Source of the DNA: Candidatus Atribacteria bacterium
GTDB lineage: Bacteria > Atribacterota > Atribacteria > Atribacterales > Atribacteraceae
Direction of reading: 5' to 3'
Assembly (NCBI GenBank): GCA_003561145.1
Contig: PWXL01000247.1
Location: 1 to 17,520 of the forward strand
DNA length: 17,520 bases
A program made the position numbers and the translations under genes. Position 1 is the first letter of the stretch; each line of letters starts with the position of its first letter. The notes beneath the pieces are model-generated. The model saw nothing but the letters and a program-made list of their open reading frames with translations, was not told where the DNA came from and made no database searches. This document shows positions 1 to 6,525 of this stretch, piece by piece.

Positions 1-12
1 ATATTGTTCTCT

Positions 13-216
13 TTAAATCACCCTCCTAACATTGGCCGCTTGGGGCCCCTTGGCACCCTGTTGTACCTCAAATTCAACCTTTTCCCCTTCCTCCAAAGTC
101 TTAAACCCGGATCCATCTATAGAAGAATAATGAACAAACACATCGCCGCCATCATCCGACTCAATGAACCCGTACCCTTTTGCCGCATTAAACCACTTAA
201 CCTTGCCTGTTGCCAT
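13..216 (-). CDS. csp: Cold-shock domain protein (CspA family)
   Basis: A 67-residue single-domain cold-shock protein that binds single-stranded RNA and DNA; family members act as RNA chaperones during cold or growth changes. Visible motifs are the N-terminal GKVKWFN, the RNP1 element KGYGFI at about residues 13-18 and the RNP2 element DVFVHY at 25-30, on a five-strand OB fold that fills the whole protein, the usual family length. I chose the ATG at 216 because GGAGG lies at 231-227 at good spacing and the homologous region begins there. An in-frame upstream ATG at 276 would add 20 residues foreign to the family. A sigma-70-type promoter precedes it and the gene looks monocistronic within the window. 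No long structured cold-shock leader is visible, so cold induction cannot be claimed. Identity is firm; which paralogue it is cannot be told. Confidence 0.97.
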   Translation of the reverse strand: MATGKVKWFNAAKGYGFIESDDGGDVFVHYSSIDGSGFKTLEEGEKVEFEVQQGAKGPQAANVRRVI

Positions 217-266
217 GAAAAGAAAACCTCCAAAAAATTGAATTTGCTTGTTGAAAAAGCAACAAA

Positions 267-295
267 ATAGTATCATCCTGCAGTATATTTGTCAA
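267..295 (-). promoter_or_regulatory. Promoter of the cold-shock gene
   Basis: On the minus strand a perfect -35 TTGACA (295-290) is followed by a 17-base spacer and the -10 hexamer TACTAT (272-267). Transcription would start near 260, giving a leader of about 45 bases before the ATG at 216. The start region lies inside an inverted repeat, TTGTTG-6-CAACAA, at 248-265. Spacing and position fit well; no start has been mapped. Confidence 0.6.
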
Positions 296-398
296 ATCCG
301 CTTCCCTTTTTTTTACCGAATCAAAAGAATACAGGCTCTTTTTCCTCTTACCATATCTTATGAAGAGGGTGGATATTTTTTCTTAATCTCTTCTGACC

Positions 399-427
399 TT
401 GCTTTTTCTTCTTCTGAGATGTACATT
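399..427 (+). promoter_or_regulatory. Candidate promoter of the DUF1349-dipeptidase pair
   Basis: TTGCTT (399-404), a 17-base spacer and TACATT (422-427) on the plus strand would start transcription near 434. The match is moderate, and it sits in a T-rich stretch where such matches arise by chance. The 290 bases from 217 to 506 otherwise hold only the cold-shock promoter and leader, apart from a possible alternative start for the next gene at 447. Confidence 0.3.
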
Positions 428-506
428 TTTATCAGGAAGTTTCTTTATGCTGCATAACGATATCATTGTACAGCATTGTCGCGAAAATACCGGAAAGGAT
501 AGTATC

Positions 507-1130
507 ATGGAAGAACTGCCACTTGCTGTTACCTTCGTCTCACCGTCTCTTGATGAGCGGCTCAAATGGTTGAATCCGCCACCTCGCTGGGAGGTTGACC
601 CCGAAGATCATACTCTTGTGATATACCCCGGGGGAAAAACCGACTTTTGGCAGCAAACCCATTACCGCTTCCGTGCCGACAACGGACACCTTCTTTGTGC
701 TCAAATAAGCGGAGATTGGGAGCTTTCTACCTCACTTGTGATGAAACCCCGTCACCAGTATGACCAAGCCGGCCTCATGGTGCGTGTCTCACCTGCGTGT
801 TGGTTAAAAACTTCCATAGAATATGAATGTGAAGAGCCGGCCCAACTGGGAGTTGTGGTAACCAACCATGGCTTTTCCGACTGGTCTACCCAAAACTTCT
901 CTTTGAACGGCCAGCTACTCCATTTCCGATTACTCAAACACAGAAGTGATTACATGGTTTTTTTCGCCGATGGCAACAATGATGAAAAGGTTTCCTGGCA
1001 AAGACTTCGCATCACACATCTCCACCACCGTCCTTTTGCTTCAGTATTGTGCGGAATATATTGTTGTTCTCCCCGTGAAGAAGGTTTTGAAGCAAGGTTT
1101 TTTCACTTTACCCTGCAACCTGTTTCATGA
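507..1130 (+). CDS. DUF1349 family protein (concanavalin-like fold)
   Basis: A 207-residue cytoplasmic protein without signal peptide or membrane segment. It matches the DUF1349 (regulation-of-enolase-1-like) pattern from memory: LKWLNPPPRWEV near the start, TDFWQQTHY, an AGLMVRV strand, a KTSIEYE segment, VVTNHGFSDWS, and a C-terminal strand ending in FTLQP. The fold is a jelly-roll beta sandwich like concanavalin lectins, and most members have no proven activity, so carbohydrate binding is only a possibility. I chose the ATG at 507, preceded by GGAAAGGA. An in-frame ATG at 447 with AGGAAG seven bases upstream would add 20 residues and cannot be excluded. The gene lies 27 bases before the dipeptidase gene and is probably cotranscribed with it, but the functional link is unknown. 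Confidence 0.85.
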   Translation: MEELPLAVTFVSPSLDERLKWLNPPPRWEVDPEDHTLVIYPGGKTDFWQQTHYRFRADNGHLLCAQISGDWELSTSLVMKPRHQYDQAGLMVRVSPACWLKTSIEYECEEPAQLGVVVTNHGFSDWSTQNFSLNGQLLHFRLLKHRSDYMVFFADGNNDEKVSWQRLRITHLHHRPFASVLCGIYCCSPREEGFEARFFHFTLQPVS

Positions 1131-1157
1131 GGATGAACAGAGGAGGAGAATGAAAAA

Positions 1158-2225
1158 ATGAAATATACACGTTTCATTCCAGTTATTTCATTACTCTTCT
1201 TTGTTCTTTCAATCCTGAGTGTGGCGGTTTTCGCTCTCGGCGAACCTCCCTCCCCACCCCCACCTCAATGGGTTCCCTTGCTTGGGCGGTACGAAGAAAA
1301 TCATTCCACTCATTTCATCCTCCGTGAAGAAGGGGGTATCCTGGAGATTCTCCTCAGCCCCCCCGGTGAGAAACCCCCGGCCACTTTGAACTTCCGGAAT
1401 ACCACTTACGGAGTCTACCCCTTGAGCAAAACCGGAACTGACACTTTTACTCTCCACTCTGTAAATGGTTTTCAGAATGACACTCTCTCCTTTCAGCGTG
1501 ATCCACAAGAATACGGATACAAGGCACTGTGGGGTCCCAGGGTTTTTGAGCGTGTGTTTTACGGCCCCGACCGGGGAGACACCTTCCGTATCACACCGGT
1601 GAGGCCGATTGATGAGATCCGGGAAGAAGCGTTCAGGAGCACTCCGCCCTCGGAGGAAGGAAATTTTTTAGAAGCAGAGCTTGTTGATCTCTCCACTTTA
1701 GAGCCGAAATTGATCCTCGATCTGAAATACGCAACGGAAGATAATTTCATGGGTGTCCCACTGTATGCCACTTCACGTGCTTTCCTGCAGCAGCCGGCCG
1801 CAGAAGCGCTTTCCAGGGCACACCGGGTTTTCCGCTCCCTCGGGTATGGCATGGTAGTGTTCGATGCCTACCGGCCCTGGTTTGTCACCAAAATGTTCTG
1901 GGAAGCTACCCCGGATGAGCAAAAGAATTTCGTAGGGAATCCCCGTTATGGATCCCGCCACAATCGGGGTTGCGCGGTAGATATAGCACTCATTGAACTC
2001 GATAGTGGAGAACTGGTTGACTTTGGGGGAGGGTTTGACGAATTCACTGACCGATCATTTACAGACTATCCCGGAGGCTCCGCGCGCTCACGCTGGTACC
2101 GTGCTTTTCTTGAACAGATTATGGCTGAAAATGGATTTATCGTATATGCTGACGAGTGGTGGCATTTTGACTTTCACACCTGGTTCCGTTATCCCATCAT
2201 GAATACCGGGTTTGAGGATCTGTAA
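1158..2225 (+). CDS. Exported VanX/DdpX-type D-Ala-D-Ala dipeptidase
   Basis: A 355-residue protein in three parts. Residues 1 to about 27 form a signal peptide (hydrophobic core, likely cut after VFA), followed by a proline-rich linker. Residues about 38-170 form an unassigned beta-rich domain with a GRYEENHS...GGILEI pattern, loosely like the lipocalin-like domains attached to serine hydrolases. Residues about 172-355 form a peptidase M15D domain. Its key residues are present: the YRP arginine R239, zinc ligands H268 and D275 in SxHxxGxxxD, catalytic E333 and zinc ligand H336 in EWWH, with the same spacing as VanX. VanX and DdpX cleave D-alanyl-D-alanine; export here suggests action on cell-wall-derived dipeptide outside the cytoplasm. 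No vanH, vanA or vanS-like gene is near, so glycopeptide resistance is not implied. AGGAGG at 1141-1146 precedes the ATG. The 3' end overlaps the convergent RNase H gene by 29 bases. Confidence 0.9.
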   Translation: MKYTRFIPVISLLFFVLSILSVAVFALGEPPSPPPPQWVPLLGRYEENHSTHFILREEGGILEILLSPPGEKPPATLNFRNTTYGVYPLSKTGTDTFTLHSVNGFQNDTLSFQRDPQEYGYKALWGPRVFERVFYGPDRGDTFRITPVRPIDEIREEAFRSTPPSEEGNFLEAELVDLSTLEPKLILDLKYATEDNFMGVPLYATSRAFLQQPAAEALSRAHRVFRSLGYGMVVFDAYRPWFVTKMFWEATPDEQKNFVGNPRYGSRHNRGCAVDIALIELDSGELVDFGGGFDEFTDRSFTDYPGGSARSRWYRAFLEQIMAENGFIVYADEWWHFDFHTWFRYPIMNTGFEDL

Positions 2226-2925
2226 GGGTTTCCTTTCTCTCTTTTCCAAGCGCGCCGCGGCGGGCCAAACAATCGGCCAGTTCGTTCCATTTATCGCCTG
2301 AGTGTCCGCGCACTTTTTTCCAACACACCTTTACCGTGCTGCGCTGTACAAACAAAGCATACCGCCGGGTGAGGGGAATATTTGTCCGCCAGCGCCCTGT
2401 AGCCCATTCCTCTATGCCCTTGTAATCATAACAAATGGTGATCTTCTTCACACCGTAGTGTTCGCACCAATCAAGCACCCGGCAGACAGCGTATAATTCA
2501 CCCCCAACCTGGCGAGAGGCACTCCAGCCGGAAGGGACAAGCCCATACATTTTTTTCCGTACCGTATTTTTCCAAAGAATAAGTGCTCCAAAGCCAACCT
2601 TCCCCGCGCAATACGAACCATCAACATAGGCAACCCATTCCGAACCCGTACTATACCGATCTCTCCATGCCTTTTCGAGAGTTGGGATCGCCCCCTTTTC
2701 CAATAGTTCCCCGAAGTACGGTGTAAAAGAACTCCGCCGGGGACTGTAGTATATGGGAAATTCTCCCCATATCTTATTTCCCTGAAAAAGGCGAACTTTT
2801 ACTGAATAATCCCTGAATGAATTTTTAACAACTTCACCTTCGACTCCCGCCCTTTTGAGAGTGCAGAGAAATACTTTCGCTTCCCGATGCAGGAGTTTTT
2901 GAAAACCTTCTCCGCTATTCACCAT
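2197..2925 (-). CDS. Ribonuclease HI with extra N-terminal domain
   Basis: A 242-residue protein. Residues about 96-232 form an RNase HI domain that would cut the RNA strand of RNA-DNA hybrids. The acidic catalytic set is complete: D102 in VDGS, E143 in GGELYA, D167 in the CYDYKGIEEW segment and D218 in NELAD, with H208 in the RGHSGD loop. The YDYKGIEEWA form resembles RNases H that carry a viroplasmin domain, but the N-terminal ~95 residues do not look like viroplasmin (no WxxC pattern). They contain a basic, aromatic stretch, FPIYYSPRRSSFTPYFGEL, and I do not recognise the domain. The start is either ATG at 2925 or GTG at 2922: AAGGAGGG ends only 1-2 bases before the ATG, which favours the GTG or a compromise. 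It overlaps engB by about 10 bases, implying translational coupling. Confidence 0.88.
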   Translation of the reverse strand: MVNSGEGFQKLLHREAKVFLCTLKRAGVEGEVVKNSFRDYSVKVRLFQGNKIWGEFPIYYSPRRSSFTPYFGELLEKGAIPTLEKAWRDRYSTGSEWVAYVDGSYCAGKVGFGALILWKNTVRKKMYGLVPSGWSASRQVGGELYAVCRVLDWCEHYGVKKITICYDYKGIEEWATGRWRTNIPLTRRYALFVQRSTVKVCWKKVRGHSGDKWNELADCLARRGALGKERKETLTDPQTRYS

Positions 2926-3529
2926 TCCCTCCTTCTTTCCAGGAACGGGCGAGACGGGATATGAAAGTGAGTATTTCACCCTTCCCTTCGCCAGTCACAG
3001 AAGAAGTGAGAAAAAGAGGTGGAGATTCCTCCCATTCACAAGCAAGCTCGCGTTGAAGCGAAGCCAATGAGCGGGCACGCTGGTTACCGGATAATTTATC
3101 CGCCTTCGTGAAAACAAGCACAAACGGTACTCCATTATTGTGGAGCCACCTGAATACTTCGCTGTCTATTTTTTGCAGTGGATGCCGTATATCCAGCAAT
3201 ACAAACAAGCATACCAGATTGGAACGATGCAGAAGATAATCGGCAACAAAACGTGCCCATTTTTCACGGCTTTTCCGGGACACCCGCGCGTAACCATACC
3301 CCGGCAAATCTACCAGGTACCATTTATCTTCAACCAAGTAATGGTGTATCAGTCTGGTCTTACCGGGTTCTGTTGAGATTCGGGCAAGCTTTTTTCTCCC
3401 CATGAGTAAGTTGACCAGTGATGACTTTCCCACGTTTGAACGTCCTATAAATGCAAACTCGGGAAGGTGTGGAGGAGGACAACGGAGGTAATCCGTGAAC
3501 GCGCCCTTATATGTTACTTGAGCAGGCAT
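2915..3529 (-). CDS. engB: Ribosome biogenesis GTPase EngB/YsxC/YihA
   Basis: A 204-residue GTPase of the TrmE-Era-EngA-EngB-Septin group, needed for assembly of the 50S subunit. All G motifs are visible: G1 GRSNVGKSS at 29-37, the G2 region STEPGKT at 52-58, G3 DLPGYG at 74-79, G4 TKAD at 141-144, and the G5 SS at about 176. Length and motif spacing are those of the family. The ATG at 3529 is the only reasonable start, since an in-frame stop lies shortly upstream and no ATG intervenes. Its Shine-Dalgarno (AAGGGG about 12 bases away) is weak. The RNase H gene begins inside its last codons. A candidate promoter lies at 3596-3624, so the pair is probably transcribed separately from the HAD-Nudix gene. 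Confidence 0.97.
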   Translation of the reverse strand: MPAQVTYKGAFTDYLRCPPPHLPEFAFIGRSNVGKSSLVNLLMGRKKLARISTEPGKTRLIHHYLVEDKWYLVDLPGYGYARVSRKSREKWARFVADYLLHRSNLVCLFVLLDIRHPLQKIDSEVFRWLHNNGVPFVLVFTKADKLSGNQRARSLASLQRELACEWEESPPLFLTSSVTGEGKGEILTFISRLARSWKEGGNGE

Positions 3530-3595
3530 AATAACACGCAGCCCCTTTCTTGGCCGAGGGTATCGAATGCTCCCTCAGCGAACCCATACCTGACT

Positions 3596-3624
3596 ATTGT
3601 AAAAAAAAGCTGTACTCTTGAAAA
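3596..3624 (-). promoter_or_regulatory. Candidate promoter of engB-RNase H
   Basis: On the minus strand, TTTTCA (3624-3619), a 17-base spacer and TACAAT (3601-3596) would start transcription near 3589, leaving a leader of about 60 bases before engB. It falls in the 127-base gap (3530-3656) after the HAD-Nudix stop. No clear terminator hairpin is seen in that gap, so readthrough from the upstream gene remains possible. Confidence 0.45.
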
Positions 3625-3656
3625 GGGCTCAGGGAAACACACCATGGGTATACTTT

Positions 3657-4889
3657 TTATCTCGGAGGATCAGAGAACTTACCACGAACTGTTTCAATCC
3701 AGTGCCGGTGAGTATTCACCATGGGTTCCGGAAGTGTATCCGGTGGAAAAAAAATACATTCACTCACTTCCCGGCCATCAGGGATACCCCGGCCCCCAAT
3801 GTGTTCACAAAAATAGCAAACGGTGACACATTGTACACAGCGTCCATCTGGATATTCCACAGTCATTTCCTCTGGAAGAGAATATACTCCTATGAGATCT
3901 TTCACTGCTACCTCGTATCCCGTTTCCTCCCGTACTTCACGAACTACGGCTTCTTCCGTCGATTCACCACGTTCCACCCATCCCGTAGGGAGCGCCCAGA
4001 TACCGGAATCAGTGCGTTTCACAAGACAGACTTTCCCGTGTGTGTCCATAATCAACGCACCCACAGCGGGAGCCACTGTCTCAGGCCAGGGATGCGACGG
4101 CCTCACCCATGGATCGTAGGAAATATTTTCCGCAAAGAGCTCCCCGAGCGTTCGTATAGTTGCCTGGGGTATACGGTAATCTCTTGATGAAGGAAATTGA
4201 GGTTGTGTAGAAGAAATAAGTATCCCACTCAAGCCTACTTGGTGGGCACCCACCATGTCAATATCAGGCATATCTCCCACAACAGCAACCCTTGCATGCT
4301 TGGTAAAACGGGACAATGCCTCATGAAAAATAAAAGGAGAGGGCTTCCCGGCACATATGGCACGCTTTCCCGTAGCCACCTCCAACGTCCTTATAAAGGC
4401 TCCCGCGGCAGGAGCCAGCCCGGTGGAGGTGGGATAGGCACAATCCCGATTCGCTCCCAGAAAAAGAGCCCCTTCAGCAATCATTCGTGCTGCTTGAGTA
4501 TACTCACCCAAAGTAAGATCGGGATGATATCCTACCGCAACAGCTTGGGGCTTATCGACTGTTACGCGCAGTCCTGCTCTTTCTATTTCCTCCCGCAAAC
4601 CGGAACTCCCCAAAACATACACACTCTGAACCCCACGTGAGACAAGTATGCGACTCATGACACGCGTTATTGCAACAACATCTCTTTCTCCCACCATGAG
4701 ACCCTTTTTTCGAAAACGCTGCACCAACTCTCCGGTTGAAGGATAGGGATCATTTGTAATAAAAACTACTTCTTTACCAAGAGTGTACAAGCCTTCCAAT
4801 GTTTCGGCAACCCCCGGAAGCAATGATTCCCCAATGTACACTACCCCGTCCGAATCCAGTATAAAAGAGTCAAATGCTTCGGCAAGCAT
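3657..4889 (-). CDS. HAD-IIA phosphatase fused to a Nudix hydrolase
   Basis: A 410-residue two-domain enzyme. Residues about 1-255 form a HAD subclass IIA phosphatase (NagD/4-nitrophenylphosphatase type): nucleophile motif DSDGVVY with D12 and D14, motif II ITNDP at 44-48, the C2 cap with GANRD at 145-149, the motif III lysine K182 in GKPSP, and motif IV GDMPDID with D206 and D211. Residues about 265-400 form a Nudix domain with a complete box at 303-325 (G, five residues, E, seven residues, REVREETGY). Such enzymes respectively remove phosphate from small metabolites and cleave nucleoside-diphosphate-linked compounds. A fused pair suggests successive steps on one substrate or repair of damaged nucleotides, but the substrates cannot be read from sequence. 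GGAGG at 4903-4899 precedes the ATG well. No frameshift joins the halves; the linker is continuous and rich in proline and tryptophan. Confidence 0.93.
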   Translation of the reverse strand: MLAEAFDSFILDSDGVVYIGESLLPGVAETLEGLYTLGKEVVFITNDPYPSTGELVQRFRKKGLMVGERDVVAITRVMSRILVSRGVQSVYVLGSSGLREEIERAGLRVTVDKPQAVAVGYHPDLTLGEYTQAARMIAEGALFLGANRDCAYPTSTGLAPAAGAFIRTLEVATGKRAICAGKPSPFIFHEALSRFTKHARVAVVGDMPDIDMVGAHQVGLSGILISSTQPQFPSSRDYRIPQATIRTLGELFAENISYDPWVRPSHPWPETVAPAVGALIMDTHGKVCLVKRTDSGIWALPTGWVERGESTEEAVVREVREETGYEVAVKDLIGVYSLPEEMTVEYPDGRCVQCVTVCYFCEHIGGRGIPDGREVSECIFFPPDTLPEPMVNTHRHWIETVRGKFSDPPR

Positions 4890-4953
4890 CTTTTCTCACC
4901 TCCAATTCCACTATCCCATGACGCCATTTTTTCTCTTGTACCCTCCAGCCTGT

Positions 4954-4983
4954 ATACTATTTATTTGATAATATGATTGAAAA
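4954..4983 (-). promoter_or_regulatory. Candidate promoter of the HAD-Nudix gene
   Basis: On the minus strand, TTTTCA (4983-4978), an 18-base spacer and TAGTAT (4959-4954) give a weak promoter match with a leader of about 58 bases. The divergent 118-base region 4890-5007 must also drive the Lnt-like gene. A plus-strand TATACT at 4953-4958 is a possible -10 for that gene but lacks a good -35. The two -10 elements overlap on opposite strands. Confidence 0.3.
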
Positions 4984-5007
4984 ACCCATTAAGGGAGGTT
5001 GTGTAAC

Positions 5008-6525
5008 ATGGAAAAAAAACCCCCTGAAGACCGATGGTCCTACCTCTGGTTGGTCCTTGCTTTCGGTTTTTCTCTTTTCAGTTCCGGCCGTTGGATAATT
5101 CCAATTGCCCTGTGGCTGGGACTTCCTTTCATGCTTCGTTTTTTTCGTACACAACCTCCCCTGCGCGCCTTTTTCCTTGGCTGGGGTGTGATTGCAGTTG
5201 CCTTATATCCTTCCTGGGAGGGGATGATTCCTTTTCCACCCGCTGCTTATGTTTCATTTATCGCTTTTGCCGCCTTTTCCAATACGCTGCCCTTCCTGGC
5301 TGACCGCCTCCTCTGTCAGCGAATAAAGGGACCCATCAGCGTCCTTATTTTTCCTGCAGCTTTTACCACTATGGACTACCTGGTTTCCCTGGGTCCGACC
5401 GGCAGCTGGGGTGCAACCGCCTATTCACAGTGGGGAAATCTCCCTTTCCTACAGGTTCTTTCTCTCACCGGAATGTGGGGTATTTCATTTTTTTTAAGCT
5501 GGTTCGCCTCCACCGTCAATTGGGCGTGGCAGAAGAAACCCCGTTGGAAAAAAATCAAACGGCCTGCTCTCGCTTACCTGATCACTCTTACTGTCCTCCT
5601 TTTCTGGGGAGGAGCGCGGCTTTCCCTCTACCCACCCGCTTCTCCTACAGTCCACGTTGCCTCTGTTACTGCACCTGCTTCTCACTTTGAGCTCCTTGGG
5701 GAGGTATTGACTCTTCTTTCCTCTCCACCACGGCTCATTGATGATCCAAGATGGGAGCCATTGAGGGAAATGGCTTTACACCAGCGGCAGGAAATGCTTG
5801 AGTTGTCTCGAAGCGCCGCTCATACTGGAGCTCAATTGATAGCTTGGTCCGAGGGGTCCACCATAATACTTGCTGACGAGCGCGAAAATTTACTGACAGA
5901 CGCCTCAGAGGTATCCCAGGAAGAAGGGATTTACCTTGCTGTTTCAATGCTTGTGATTGATTCGGAAAAAGAACGGCCGGTGGAAAATGCCGTTGTCCTG
6001 TTCAACCCGAACGGAGAAATTGAATGGGAATTCCTCAAAGCCCGGCCCGTGCCTGGCTTCGAGGGAGCCATAACGGAACCTGGGGACGGAAATATCCCTG
6101 TCTCCACCACTCCAATTGGTCGGATCGGAGCCGTGATTTGTTTTGACGCGGATTTTCCCCAGCTCTTTCGCCGTCCGGGCGAGGAAGTGATTGATATCTT
6201 GATCGTTGCCTCTAACGACTGGCTGGAGATTACCCCCCACCACGCACACATGGCTGTATTCAGGGGTGTGGAACAGGGATTTTCAATCCTTCGTCCCGCC
6301 AGCAATGGATTGACACTGGCCAGTGACTACCAGGGAAGAGTCCTCTCTCAAGTGAACTCATTTTACAGCCCAACAAGGGTTATGCATGCTCACCTGCCTA
6401 TAAAAGGAACCGCAACAGCCTACGGGTGGTCAGGAGACCTGTTCCCATGGGGGTGTTTGTTTCTTATGGCTGCCCTCGTGTCCTCTACTGTGCGCCGGAG
6501 CAAAAAACGTAAATATTACTCGTAA
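5008..6525 (+). CDS. Apolipoprotein N-acyltransferase-like protein (Lnt family)
   Basis: A 505-residue membrane protein with the Lnt layout: about seven hydrophobic segments in residues 10-210, a nitrilase (carbon-nitrogen hydrolase) domain at about 214-465, and a final membrane segment near 475-495 with a basic tail. The Glu-Lys-Cys triad is present: E282 in WSEGST, K344 in FLKARP and C378 in VICFD. Lnt adds the third acyl chain to lipoproteins on the outer face of the inner membrane. This copy departs from the usual pattern. The residue after the Cys-Phe pair is Asp where E. coli Lnt has Glu (ICYE), and the PFGEY loop after the lysine is replaced by PVPGFEG. It may therefore be a divergent Lnt or a related membrane nitrilase. 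I start at ATG 5008, nine bases after AGGGAGG (4992-4998); a TTG at 4999 directly abuts that site. It ends 10 bases inside the convergent PHP gene. Confidence 0.82.
   Translation: MEKKPPEDRWSYLWLVLAFGFSLFSSGRWIIPIALWLGLPFMLRFFRTQPPLRAFFLGWGVIAVALYPSWEGMIPFPPAAYVSFIAFAAFSNTLPFLADRLLCQRIKGPISVLIFPAAFTTMDYLVSLGPTGSWGATAYSQWGNLPFLQVLSLTGMWGISFFLSWFASTVNWAWQKKPRWKKIKRPALAYLITLTVLLFWGGARLSLYPPASPTVHVASVTAPASHFELLGEVLTLLSSPPRLIDDPRWEPLREMALHQRQEMLELSRSAAHTGAQLIAWSEGSTIILADERENLLTDASEVSQEEGIYLAVSMLVIDSEKERPVENAVVLFNPNGEIEWEFLKARPVPGFEGAITEPGDGNIPVSTTPIGRIGAVICFDADFPQLFRRPGEEVIDILIVASNDWLEITPHHAHMAVFRGVEQGFSILRPASNGLTLASDYQGRVLSQVNSFYSPTRVMHAHLPIKGTATAYGWSGDLFPWGCLFLMAALVSSTVRRSKKRKYYS

Noticed and set aside
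1158..2225. Vancomycin-resistance determinant
   Set aside because: Only the dipeptidase is present, it is exported and extended, and no VanH, VanA/B ligase or VanRS gene is nearby.
3530..3656. Rho-independent terminator after the HAD-Nudix gene
   Set aside because: There is a T8 run, but no stable stem directly precedes it; it fits better as part of the engB promoter spacer.
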